From Candidatus Aegiribacteria sp. (lineage in GTDB: Bacteria; Fermentibacterota; Fermentibacteria; Fermentibacterales; JCC-6): DNA of 42,888 nt. Positions within the stretch are counted from its first letter, which is position 1; every line of letters begins with the position of its first letter. The stretch spans positions 1 to 42,888 of the forward strand of contig JAUVLV010000020.1 of NCBI GenBank assembly GCA_030600545.1, read 5' to 3'. The translations under genes were made by a program, and so were the position numbers. Of the stretch, positions 10,072 through 18,073 are shown piece by piece. The notes below the pieces were generated by a model that was not told the DNA's origin, ran no database searches, and was given only the letters and a program-made list of their open reading frames with translations.

Positions 10072-10491
10072 TCATTGATGATTCAATTCCTGAATTACCG
10101 GAATTGACTCGAAAGTCTCTCCGTTCTTCCTTCTTCGTACCAGAGAATAGATTTCGTTGAATGCTTGATACAACTCCCCTGGTATATCTGTTATGCTTAC
10201 AGCACTTACTACTACCGGCTGATATTTCGTACCCTTTGCTATTTTTATGAAGTTAGGGCTTTTCTGTTTTGCCACAAGAATATCCGCGTCCATTACTATA
10301 CCGATAACTGCTTTCATCTTAGCAACTTTCGCATGACCCATATCTTTTGCCGTGTTTCTTCTTTTTTCAATAAATTCGTTATCGGAATTTTCAAAAAGAT
10401 CGTAGATATGGAAATACTCGGTATCACCCATGTGAGTATCCGCGATAGTTTCTCCATCGTTTGTACCTATGCAAAGCCTGATTTTTTTCAT
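10072..10491 (-). CDS. NifX/NifB-family iron-molybdenum cofactor-binding-like protein
   Basis: The 139-residue product fits the dinitrogenase iron-molybdenum cofactor biosynthesis fold: MKKIRLCIGTNDGETIADTHMGDTEYFHIYD at the start, then a central AVIGIVMDADILVAKQKSPNF. The usual internal cysteine or 'G.G' motif is replaced by MDADIL. Small members of this family bind Fe-S or Mo-Fe clusters and occur in many non-nitrogen-fixing anaerobes. No nif gene is nearby, so a nitrogenase role is not implied. The start is supported by AGGAG upstream (minus strand CAACAAGGAGACAA, then ATG). It is transcribed convergently to the preceding operon. Confidence 0.75.
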   Translation of the reverse strand: MKKIRLCIGTNDGETIADTHMGDTEYFHIYDLFENSDNEFIEKRRNTAKDMGHAKVAKMKAVIGIVMDADILVAKQKSPNFIKIAKGTKYQPVVVSAVSITDIPGELYQAFNEIYSLVRRRKNGETFESIPVIQELNHQ

Positions 10492-10543
10492 TTGTCTCCT
10501 TGTTGAATATACCCTCTATAAGAGGAAACATGTTTGAGGAACC

Positions 10544-10570
10544 TTCCCGGGTAAAGGATGTTCCCGGGAA
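10544..10570. repeat. 8-bp inverted repeat between divergent genes
   Basis: TTCCCGGG at 10544-10551 and CCCGGGAA at 10563-10570 can form an 8-bp stem around an 11-nt loop. It lies in the 261-bp gap between the NifX-like gene (minus) and the amidohydrolase gene (plus). A second short palindrome, CTATTA-T-TAATAG, is at 10647-10659. Either could be an operator. No T-run follows, so a terminator is unlikely. Confidence 0.5.
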
Positions 10571-10752
10571 TTATGGCTGCTGCAAACAACTTGTCCAATT
10601 GACGCAGCAGTACCAATACTTTTATTTAATCGAAGTAAGGGAAACACTATTATTAATAGTACCGGGATACTGTGTCCGGGTCTCCTGAATGAATAAGGCA
10701 CAGCCTGATTTCTCCAAGAGTATCCTGAAAGAATGTTTGAAAGGGGAACGGT

Positions 10753-11982
10753 ATGTCACCTAAGAAGCAGACGATTATATCTGCTGAAATTCTCTTCGAC
10801 GGCCATAAGAAAATGGAAAACTGCTCGGTGGTTGTTGAGGGTAAGAAAATCATCGATGTTGTTAAGAAAAAGATGAGATCCGATTATCACGGTTTCGTAA
10901 CACCGGGTTTCATAGACGCTCATTCTCATATAGGAATGGACAGGGAGGGGGAACCCTGGACCGAATCCGAAACCAATGATACTCTCGCTCAGATTCTGCC
11001 GGTTAACGACCCCATTAACAGTATCTACTTCGATGACAGGGCATTCAAAGATGCTGTGGATTTCGGCATACTCTACAGTTGCGTGGTCCCCGGGAGCGGT
11101 AATCTTCTTGGAGGCAAGGCAAAGATCATAAGGAATTTCATGCCGAACAGGAAAAACGCAGTTATAAAAGACTACGGCTACAAGATGGCTCTGGGGTTTA
11201 ATCCTCGGTCCACCACCGACTGGAAGGGTGACCGTCCCAATACCAGAATGGGAATCTACGCCCTGCTCGAGCAGAAATTCGATGATGTGCTGAACAAGCG
11301 GGACAAGGCGGAACTCGAGAAGGCGAAAAGCCTGCACAAGCTGTCGCAGGATGCAAAAGAGAAAAAGTTCTCGAAGAAGGAACAGGATTTTCAGAAGAAA
11401 GCTATTGAACAGGAATATCTCCAGACTTTCAAACCCGCTGAAAAGGCTGTGATTGAACTGCTTGACGGGAAAAAAACCGCCAAGGTTCATGTTCACAAAG
11501 AGGATGATGTTCTTTACCTTATCGAGCTGGTTTCGAAATACGGAATTAAAGCTACAGCTGATCACACCGGTGATGTTTTTCACAGGGAAATATTCAACGA
11601 TCTGGCAAACGCCGGTATTCCTATAGTGTACGGACCATTGGGTTCCGTTGGATACAAGGTTGAACTTAAGCATGCTTACTACCAGAACGTCGGGCTTCTG
11701 ATGAAATCCAGGGCATTCTACGGCCTGATGACCGACCACCCCGTTATATGGGCACCAGCATTGAGGGACAGTCTTAAATTCTTCCTGATAGCGGGAATGA
11801 GCCCTGAGGAGGCCATTTCACTGATTACCTTCAAGAATGCGAAGATTCTCGGAATAGATGATCAGTTAGGTTCCGTTGAAGCCGGCAGGACAGCGAGCCT
11901 GCTTGTATGGGACCGTCATCCATTGGACCTCGCGGCTTTCCCGAGAATGGTAATGGCAGAGGGGAAAATCATCAGGAAGTAG
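10753..11982 (+). CDS. Amidohydrolase-family metal-dependent hydrolase
   Basis: The 409-residue product matches imidazolonepropionase/dihydroorotase-like amidohydrolases. It has GFIDAHSH (H57 and H59 as metal ligands), later metal-site candidates H246/H248 in KVHVHKEDD and H271 in TADHTGD, and the catalytic Asp in LMTDHP (D328). The C-terminal segment (LGIDDQLGSVEAGRTASLLVWDRHPLD) is the usual composite beta-domain return. An insertion of charged helix around residues 180-225 (KRDKAELEKAKSLHK ...) is a little unusual. The substrate cannot be read from sequence. The RBS is AAAGGGGAA, 5 nt before the ATG. Confidence 0.87.
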   Translation: MSPKKQTIISAEILFDGHKKMENCSVVVEGKKIIDVVKKKMRSDYHGFVTPGFIDAHSHIGMDREGEPWTESETNDTLAQILPVNDPINSIYFDDRAFKDAVDFGILYSCVVPGSGNLLGGKAKIIRNFMPNRKNAVIKDYGYKMALGFNPRSTTDWKGDRPNTRMGIYALLEQKFDDVLNKRDKAELEKAKSLHKLSQDAKEKKFSKKEQDFQKKAIEQEYLQTFKPAEKAVIELLDGKKTAKVHVHKEDDVLYLIELVSKYGIKATADHTGDVFHREIFNDLANAGIPIVYGPLGSVGYKVELKHAYYQNVGLLMKSRAFYGLMTDHPVIWAPALRDSLKFFLIAGMSPEEAISLITFKNAKILGIDDQLGSVEAGRTASLLVWDRHPLDLAAFPRMVMAEGKIIRK

Positions 11983-12017
11983 TATTCCACCGAATTTTCA
12001 TCTTCTACAGCGGGATA

Positions 12018-12224
12018 CTATTCCTTCTTTTTACGCTCAGTTATAAAGTGATGTGCAAGGTATCCTATTGCAAAGCCGAGAAGGGCGACGAAGAAGAGAA
12101 GGATTATAATGGACATGCTTATCGTCCAGAAGAGAAGATGCACATCAGCTACATTTGTGTTCTGAACGATAAAGACAACAAGCACTATCACAAGGATCAG
12201 AATCGCGACCATCTTAGGTTTCAT
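12018..12224 (-). CDS. LapA-domain (DUF1049) small membrane protein
   Basis: The 68-residue product has two hydrophobic helices: residues 5-22 (MVAILILVIVLVVFIVQN) and 36-59 (MSIIILLFFVALLGFAIGYL). The N-terminal part ends in the FIVQNT signature of LapA/YciS-type proteins, and a basic tail (ERKKKE) follows. In enterobacteria, LapA helps control lipopolysaccharide assembly; that function is not established outside them. The RBS is weak (AAGGT). The gene converges with the amidohydrolase gene. Confidence 0.8.
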   Translation of the reverse strand: MKPKMVAILILVIVLVVFIVQNTNVADVHLLFWTISMSIIILLFFVALLGFAIGYLAHHFITERKKKE

Positions 12225-12418
12225 ATTACACTACCTTGTTTTGAGTATTTACTATACATACCGATTTTCCTTACATCGAATGTCCGGCATCAGCAGACTG
12301 CGAGGACGAGTCCATGATTCCTTTCGGTACTGTCTTAGTTATACAATGCAATCCGCTGTTCCAATCTCCTGATCATCATTTTCATAATGCTGGAAATTCC
12401 ACAAATCGTACACTGGAC

Positions 12419-14230
12419 TTATTCAACTTTGCGCAACGCTCTGTCGAAGAAGTCAAGAACCTTTCTCATGACATTGATCTGTGTGATTTCCTTGCGAAAG
12501 TAATGATCCTCGTCACCGTATATCTCGAGAGTGCATTTCCTGCCGTTGCTCTCCATCCGTTCCTTCAGCTGCTCCGCCTGTCCGAGAGGAACGCGCTCAT
12601 CCTTAGCGCCCTGCAGTATCAGAAGGGGAGCTGTGATCTCGGCGCAATGGTTAATGGGAGAACGCTGGTGGTAGAACACCGGATTCTCCTCGGGGCTGCC
12701 AATCTGATCCTCTATCCACTCCCTCATCCAGCCACTGGTGCTGGTGTGAAATGTCTCAAGATCGACAAACCCGAAGAGATCTACCCCCGCTGCCCATTTC
12801 TCCGGCGCCCTGGCCATGGCCATCAGCATCAAGTAACCTCCGTAACTACCACCCAGGAGAGCAATCTTATCCGGGGCGGCCTGTTCAGTTAACTAAAGCC
12901 AGTCGGCTCCCGCTATTACGTCCTTCAGATCTCCACCACCCCAGTCGCCAATGCTTCTCTTCTTGAACTCTTCCCCATACCCGGTGCTTCCACGGAAGTC
13001 TGGAGCCAGAACAAGATACCCGTGCGAGACCAGGAGCTGAATTCGAGGGTGCCACCAGTTATACGTTTGATAGTTGGGTCCTCCGTGAAGCCATATTACG
13101 GCAGGAGGTAACTCGCTGTTCACTTCAGCCGATGGTTTGTAAAGAAGTGCTGGAATCTCAAGCCCATCGAACGAAGCGTAGCAGATCTCCTCGGGAGCTA
13201 CCAGATCCTTCCTGTCGATGGAATCAGGGAGTGCGTTCGTCAGCTGCCGCAGATCACCGCTATCCAAATCCAAGTGCCACAGGTCGAAGGGATTCCGGGG
13301 TCCCTCATGAGTAAAGAGAAGCGCACTGCTGTCTGGAGTGAACTCCATGTCTGAACATAAACCTGATCTTGGCCCCACGGTCTTCATTTCCCCGGTCCCG
13401 ATTTTAACTGTGGTTATTCTTCGACTCCCGTTCTTTTCAATCTGGCATGCAAGCCGAGTTCCATCAGGTGACCAGACCGGGGTCCAACAATTGCTTTCTT
13501 TTCCGGTCAGCCAATTCGTTTCATTCGTTTGAAGATCCAGCAGCCCGATTCGAAAGCAACCGCATTTATTGGACCCGAATGCGATTATCTTCCCGTCAGT
13601 TGACCAACTGCCCCAGGCATTGCGATTCGCTTCCGGTCCGATGGCCTGCAGTCCCGCACCATCTCTGTTGATCAATCTCATCTCGTATCGTCCCATTGGC
13701 CCCTTGCTGAGGCGACTGTAGAAGAGCAGTCTTCTTCCGTCCGGAGACCACCGTGGGTCAAAGTCATTCTCCGAACCCGAGGTAAGGCGGTGCATACCTT
13801 TTCCATCTGACTGCACTACATAGATGTCAAATGATCCTTCGTAGTTTGAGCTGAATGCGAGATGGTTTCCATTAGGTGACCAGGAAAGGCCGCAGAAACC
13901 TCCTTTCCCGAGTTCTGTCAGTCTCCTGATTTCATAATTGGTCGGGCTGGTCGCAAACAGATCCGATTTACCCTCATCTACGCCGTGAATGAAAGCGATC
14001 TGACTACCGTCCGGAGACCAGCAAGGCAAGGAATTGGAACCAGGGCCTTCTGTCAGCTGCACCGGTCTGAATTCTTCAATCTGTGAGATGAAGATCTGCG
14101 TATTGACTTCTGTCTGCCTGGCGAATGCCACGAACTCGCCGTCGGGTGAGAGCGAAAATCCCTCAACAGTCCTAACCCCATTAATAAGCTCCTCGGGTTT
14201 GAACCGACGGTGTTTCATAGTTTTATACAA
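12419..14230 (-). pseudogene. S9 prolyl-oligopeptidase-family peptidase, interrupted by in-frame TAG
   Basis: Two stretches in one frame together encode a full S9 peptidase. Codons 1-445 (14230-12896) give the TolB/WD40-like propeller with many SPDG repeats (SWSPNGNHLAF, RWSPDGRRLLF) and the start of the alpha/beta hydrolase domain. Codon 446 (12893-12895) is TAG. The frame then continues without a shift into the catalytic part: nucleophile motif GGSYGG (Ser at codon 462), acid in GAKDERVP and His in GDEDHYF, ending at TAA 12419. The TTG start at 14230 has AGGAG 8 nt upstream; an ATG at 14218 is too far from it. Without suppression, only a propeller with no catalytic residues would be made. 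It could be a real nonsense mutation or a sequencing error. Confidence 0.87.
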
Positions 14231-14259
14231 TGATGCTACTCCTGTTGCGAAATTTTAGT

Positions 14260-15720
14260 TCAGGCATCATACTGCCGCGATTCGCTTCTGACGAGAATCC
14301 AACCTGTTGAAAGCAATATAAGGATCAGTAATATCCCAATAAAGACAGTAATGGGATTGGCAAGCCACCAGAAATCTAGGTTCTCCGAAAACAATGCCTT
14401 GAATTGAGGAACAATATCCGATCTGAGAATATGATCACCTGCGTTGCCAGGATTGTAATAGTCTGAAATAGCATCAAATTGATATGGAACAATTACTGCA
14501 ATTGACTGAATACATACACCGGCAAGGGCGAGAACCAGGATTAGCCAGCGTTTCCAGCGAGCATCAAACCGGATCAGTGAAGCGGGAAGCAGCAAGAATG
14601 GTGTAAGAATCACCAGGAAGCGGGGACCCCAACTGATGCCCCCATACCACATTGTAATCTTGCTGTACAGTAGGAGACCCGTACAGATAATCAAGGTTGT
14701 AACCAAGGCAAGTATTTTCCGGGATCTGTACAGGGCAGGAAATGCCAGAAGTCCAAGCAGGAGCGGGGGAGAGTACAGAAAAATGCTTCTGTTCAAACCT
14801 ATCAGATTTGCTGGAATGCTCGTTGTTAGATTACCTCTGAATGTACCGCTGAAGTATAGTTGATGACCCGCTCCTGTATTCAGCATTGAGCCAAAACGGT
14901 AGTAATTCCATAGCATTATCAGCAGAACAAAAAAACCAGATGCAGCAAGGATAAGCCCTGCAGTCCGGAAGATTCTGGAGCGATCTGGATACGATACTGC
15001 CACCGCATAGATTAAGAACCATGGAACAAACAACACTGTTTCGAAACGTGTAAGCATGCTGTATCCTAAAAGTAGTCCTGCGAATACTATGTATCGATGA
15101 AGAGATTCCTCTTTGAACCTGTAGAGGCAGTAAAGAGCGCTGAAGAGGCATAATGTAGTTAAAGGCTGAGTCCAGTATGAACTTGAGTATGGCCATATGA
15201 TGCTGCAGCACCCCAGCAGCATGGTCAGAACAAGTGCCCACTTTCTGTTCCCACCGATCCGATTCGAAAAGAGGAAGAATACGACCATAAGAAGCGCCAT
15301 AGCAAGCGGATTAACCATTGCAGCCATGGTTGCCGAGGGAGTGCTTCCAAGCTCTCGAACAGCGGCAGTCAAATCGATTCGCTCCTCAGTGTTGTCTCCT
15401 TCTGTATCGTGGGAATCATCACTGATAATGCTTTCGATCAAGAATCCCAGTGAACCAAGTGGAAGAGATGCAACTGCCAGCCCTGGAGGAAGTGTCAGGT
15501 ATGGTTTGTCATCACGCCCGATTGCAAAGAAAAGAGATATGCTTCTATCCGTCGCAAGTAATCGATTATTCTGGGGAAGTGAGAGTTGCTGTCTTTGAAG
15601 AATGCTCTTCACGAATTCATAATGATAGATGTTGTCTCCAGCAGATACACCTCTGAATGTCAGCATATAAATGGCAGCAAAGAAACAGAATAATGTGATT
15701 TGTAATTTCTTGCTTACCAT
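14260..15720 (-). CDS. Polytopic membrane protein, GT-C glycosyltransferase-like
   Basis: The 486-residue product has about ten hydrophobic segments. It begins VSKKLQITLFCFFAAIYMLTFRG and then SAGDNIYHYEFVKSILQRQ. This 'GD...H..Y..S.l' first-loop pattern is found in GT-C/PMT-like membrane glycosyltransferases that use lipid-linked sugars, with the acidic residue in the first periplasmic loop as the likely catalytic site. Later features (LTRFETVLFVPWFL, YGGISWGPRFLVILTPFLLLP) fit the same group. No donor or acceptor can be predicted. It lies just upstream of, and in line with, the broken S9 gene (30 nt between them), and just beyond the last attC-like remnant, so it is probably ordinary chromosome and not a cassette. 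Confidence 0.65.
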   Translation of the reverse strand: MVSKKLQITLFCFFAAIYMLTFRGVSAGDNIYHYEFVKSILQRQQLSLPQNNRLLATDRSISLFFAIGRDDKPYLTLPPGLAVASLPLGSLGFLIESIISDDSHDTEGDNTEERIDLTAAVRELGSTPSATMAAMVNPLAMALLMVVFFLFSNRIGGNRKWALVLTMLLGCCSIIWPYSSSYWTQPLTTLCLFSALYCLYRFKEESLHRYIVFAGLLLGYSMLTRFETVLFVPWFLIYAVAVSYPDRSRIFRTAGLILAASGFFVLLIMLWNYYRFGSMLNTGAGHQLYFSGTFRGNLTTSIPANLIGLNRSIFLYSPPLLLGLLAFPALYRSRKILALVTTLIICTGLLLYSKITMWYGGISWGPRFLVILTPFLLLPASLIRFDARWKRWLILVLALAGVCIQSIAVIVPYQFDAISDYYNPGNAGDHILRSDIVPQFKALFSENLDFWWLANPITVFIGILLILILLSTGWILVRSESRQYDA

Positions 15721-15761
15721 TTGGTTATACTTACTTTCTATTTTCCATCAAGTTTGAGCTG

Positions 15762-15805
15762 GCCCAACCATTATGTCTAGCGCAGTTCTGCTGAATTTGT
15801 TTGCG
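15762..15805 (-). other. Truncated attC-like site (H)
   Basis: Directly after the DUF1232 stop, the minus strand reads AAAC-AA-ATTCAGCAG and ends in GTTGGGC, a perfect GTTRRRY core. Its 5' half matches site D (ATTCAGCAG then ACTGCG), but the 3' stem arm is absent and the site is only 44 bp. I read it as a deleted attC at the far end of the array. Confidence 0.45.
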
Positions 15806-15811
15806 TCAGCT

Positions 15812-16210
15812 TTAGGAATTCTTGATCTTCCATTGCTTGTACTTTTCTAAATCCTGCTCAATCGCAAGTAAACAGACACCAACAACTGCAGCGTCATCAA
15901 GGTAACCGATAACGGGTATGAAATCCGGTATGATATCAACTGGATTCAGAACATACAGCAAGGCTGCTACAACAGCTGCAACTGTCCACCATGGCAGTTC
16001 ACGATAGCTACCATTGAAATAATCCTTCACTAGTGATATCATTAGTTTTACATCTTTGATGAATCGGCCTAATGGACCATGGGACTTGAACTTTTCCTCT
16101 ATCTCGTTTGCCTTTGAGATGACCTTTGCAAGGTCATCGTCCCCAACTTTCTTTGCTCCCTCTTCGAGAATCTTGGATGCCTCTTTTTTGGAGATATTCT
16201 TTTTAGCCAT
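15812..16210 (-). CDS. DUF1232 (YkvA-type) membrane protein
   Basis: The 132-residue product starts at the ATG at 16210. An upstream ATG at 16222 in the same frame has AAAGG touching it, whereas 16210 has that AAGGA at a workable distance. The signature LYVLNPVDIIPDFIPVIGYLDD at the C-terminal half is characteristic of YkvA/DUF1232 proteins. The N-terminal half is a charged helix (KKEASKILEEGAKKV). The function of the family is unknown. It is followed immediately by attC-like remnant H, so it appears to be the last gene of the cassette array. Confidence 0.8.
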   Translation of the reverse strand: MAKKNISKKEASKILEEGAKKVGDDDLAKVISKANEIEEKFKSHGPLGRFIKDVKLMISLVKDYFNGSYRELPWWTVAAVVAALLYVLNPVDIIPDFIPVIGYLDDAAVVGVCLLAIEQDLEKYKQWKIKNS

Positions 16211-16232
16211 CTGTTCAACCATCCTTTCGTGA

Positions 16233-16433
16233 TTACCAGTTCTTGGTTTCTGCATTCATTTTTGATTCGATCACACCCCAGGGGATAATAAAAGGCTTCT
16301 TCGTGAAAGTGAGTGATAATTCAGTACATGATGCTGTTTCAGACATTTTGTACGTACCCTCAAATCCCTTTCCTTTCACTTGACCGGATTTCTCATCGTC
16401 TGAGAACTCGATATCCAGGTGATCTTCCAGCAT
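16233..16433 (-). CDS. Short PHA-granule-associated-like protein (possibly truncated)
   Basis: The 66-residue product contains VKGKGFEGTYKM and a strand pattern ending KKPFIIPWGVIESKM. This resembles small 'polyhydroxyalkanoic acid system' proteins (usually about 90 residues). The N-terminal 20 or so residues of that family are missing. In the same frame, the stop of the upstream methyltransferase fragment is only three codons before the start, and the bases around it would read on as IKKMLEDH, a plausible continuation of the missing N-terminus. It may therefore be a decayed gene. No PHA synthase is in view, so the name describes the family and not a function. Confidence 0.45.
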   Translation of the reverse strand: MLEDHLDIEFSDDEKSGQVKGKGFEGTYKMSETASCTELSLTFTKKPFIIPWGVIESKMNAETKNW

Positions 16434-16442
16434 TTTCTTAAT

Positions 16443-16739
16443 TTACTCAAGGATCACCGTTGGTTTTGTCTTTACAGCGGTGGCTGTGACGCGAAACCCA
16501 TACAAAGCAAAAGCAATTGCGTGTCGACCAAGACCACATCCCAGATCAAGCACAGCAGGATGGGATTCGGGCGATTGAGACTCGATGAACGCAATGACTT
16601 CCGGGGCTGGCCGTTCCCACCACTCATGATTGTTCGTGTTGTTCCAGTATTTGTCCCAGATGTTGCTTTTCCTTCCAGGATTTCTGATTTCGAAACGCTC
16701 TGCATAACCTGTACAAGTGTCAGCGTAACCCATCCCCAA
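16443..16739 (-). pseudogene. Truncated class I SAM-dependent methyltransferase fragment
   Basis: The open stretch contains WDKYWNNTNNHEWWERPAPEVI and SAM-binding motif I (VLDLGCGLGRH), then stops about 15 residues later, where the rest of the Rossmann fold should follow. Only the first third of a methyltransferase remains. The ATG at 16739 lies inside attC-like site G, so the first 26 codons are probably not the native N-terminus. Past the site boundary there is a GGAAGG, but no normal start codon in frame. I infer a cassette gene damaged at both ends and joined to the short gene downstream. Confidence 0.62.
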
Positions 16740-16771
16740 GTATTTGTGACAGGTTCATGTAGTTGTAGAAT
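16690..16771 (-). other. attC-like recombination site G
   Basis: On the minus strand the site begins with a degenerate R'' (ATTCTAC), then AA and the arm CTACATGAACCTGT. The opposite arm is ACAGGTTATGCAG, then AGC and GTT. The arms pair with one extra G in the 5' arm. At 82 bp it is the same size as site B. It begins 20 nt after the stop of the propeller lipoprotein gene, the normal place for a cassette's attC. Confidence 0.65.
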
Positions 16772-16791
16772 CATTTCTATCTATTATTAAC

Positions 16792-17940
16792 TTAATTATG
16801 ATGTTCCTCTATCTCATAAATTATTACCTTTGAGAAATAAGCTGGATTATTATCAAATGCAAGGATTCGATCATTGCCGAAAACCATTTTCCAACATCCC
16901 CATCTCATCTCAGCAGGTAGGTTTGTATGAAAAGAAAAGATGTGGTTCCCTGAACTGTCATAGACTTCAAACTGAGGAGATGGATGCTCGCCGCTTCCTG
17001 TTGCAACCCAAAGTCTATCGTCTCCATCAATATGAATCGAACTGATAGCATTGCGAACGGGGTCGATCTCCCATCTGTCGCGAATCGCTCTTCTATCATT
17101 ACTATCGAAGCCAGGAGTATCCAGGACATAACCAAAATGGGCACAGGCCATTTCTTCTTCAGTCCTATACATTCTTGTATAGGGTTCTTGAATAGTGAAT
17201 ACAGTATCCCCTTCAGCAGTAAATTTCATAATAAGGTATTCATCTTTCGATGCCTCGGCACAATAGACGCTACCATCCGACCCTGTTGCAAATGCAAAGT
17301 ATGGAATTGTCACGGCTCCTTCACCGTTAAACGGATTGTAACGAGAAGCATATTCTATTTCAGGAGCAGTTGAATCGGTCCACTTTGCCAATCTGGTGCC
17401 AATTAAGAAATTCTCATCCTCTATAAAATAATGCATCTGGAGTCCAACAACGGATCCATCGCAACCACTTCCGATCAAACTGGGTGATTGTATTAAGAAT
17501 CCAGAGATTTCCCTCTGATAGTTTAGATCTGAATCAAAATATATTAGTTTCTGTCTCATGAAATCTGTGATACAAATTTCTCCATTAGAAAAGACTGTGA
17601 TTGATGCTGGTTCCATGAATTCGCCTGGTCCTGAGCCCTCTCTTCCAAAACTGGTTAAAAACTCTCCGTTTGGGCTGAATAAAGAAATCCTGTCTTTCAA
17701 AACATCAAGTAGTACTATCCTACCATCTGGCATGAAGTCGGCATCAATGATGTTACCAAAAACATAGTTTGAATCTCCAATTTCGATCCCAATTGAGTCC
17801 ACCTTTGTAAGTGAAAACCTGGCAGAGTTATCTGATAGGCTGTTGTTTTTTTCGATTAAGTCTGATTCTGATTCCGAGCATCCACAGATTAGAAAAATGA
17901 GATAGAACAATATCAGAAAAAGAGTACTCAGGGATTTCAT
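16792..17940 (-). CDS. Six-bladed beta-propeller lipoprotein (cassette copy 1)
   Basis: The 382-residue product has a lipoprotein signal (LFLILFYLIFLICGC), with Cys 21 as the likely lipidated residue, followed by a Ser/Glu/Asp-rich linker. The body has NHL-like strands with GREGSGPGEFMEPASI, ITDFMRQKLIYFD and DGDDRLWVATGSGEHPSPQF, as in 6-bladed propellers of Bacteroidota-type lipoproteins. It is paralogous along its whole length to the lipoprotein encoded at 20193-21326; shared landmarks are DSIGIE, DSNYVFG and GSGPGEF. It lies between attC-like sites F and G and so forms one complete cassette. The ligand and role are unknown. Confidence 0.8.
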   Translation of the reverse strand: MKSLSTLFLILFYLIFLICGCSESESDLIEKNNSLSDNSARFSLTKVDSIGIEIGDSNYVFGNIIDADFMPDGRIVLLDVLKDRISLFSPNGEFLTSFGREGSGPGEFMEPASITVFSNGEICITDFMRQKLIYFDSDLNYQREISGFLIQSPSLIGSGCDGSVVGLQMHYFIEDENFLIGTRLAKWTDSTAPEIEYASRYNPFNGEGAVTIPYFAFATGSDGSVYCAEASKDEYLIMKFTAEGDTVFTIQEPYTRMYRTEEEMACAHFGYVLDTPGFDSNDRRAIRDRWEIDPVRNAISSIHIDGDDRLWVATGSGEHPSPQFEVYDSSGNHIFSFHTNLPAEMRWGCWKMVFGNDRILAFDNNPAYFSKVIIYEIEEHHN

Positions 17941-17959
17941 TTCTTTGCTCTTTTCATTT

Positions 17960-17990
17960 ATCTACATTCATGCCGCGCGCAGGACGGCAT
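17960..17990. repeat. Hairpin upstream of propeller lipoprotein gene
   Basis: CATGCCG at 17969-17975 and CGGCATG at 17985-17991 form a 7-bp stem close to the start of the gene at 17940 and overlap the outer edge of attC-like site F. It may be part of the cassette's 5' leader. No function can be assigned. Confidence 0.4.
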
Positions 17991-18068
17991 GAACGTCCTG
18001 CATAAACAGAACAGTATTCACCAAGCAAAGATAATCAATACTGTTTCTGGTTGATGCAGTTGTTAACC
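17988..18068 (-). other. attC-like recombination site F
   Basis: The minus strand reads GGTTAAC, AA, then a long arm CTGCATCAACCAG-AAACAGTATT. The return arm is AATACTGTTCTGTTTATGCAG, then GAC and GTT. About 20 of 23 positions pair, with two extra bases in the 5' arm. Length is 81 bp. It begins 5 nt after the stop of the metallopeptidase gene. This is the longest and clearest stem in the array. Confidence 0.72.
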
Positions 18069-18073
18069 GCCCA

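Noticed and set aside
10072-10491. Nitrogenase-linked function for the NifX-like gene
   Set aside because: The family is common in organisms that do not fix nitrogen and no nif gene is nearby.
11975-12026. TAGTATTCC/GGGATACTA as a bidirectional terminator between convergent genes
   Set aside because: The loop is too long (about 30 nt), the stem is imperfect and there is no T-run.
12225-12418. Possible further attC-like site between the LapA and S9 genes
   Set aside because: No paired arms with flanking AAC and GTT in the right places could be found. The array seems to end at 15762.
12314-12892. Plus-strand open stretches opposite the S9 gene
   Set aside because: They mirror codon bias of the S9 gene on the other strand and have no RBS or recognisable domain.
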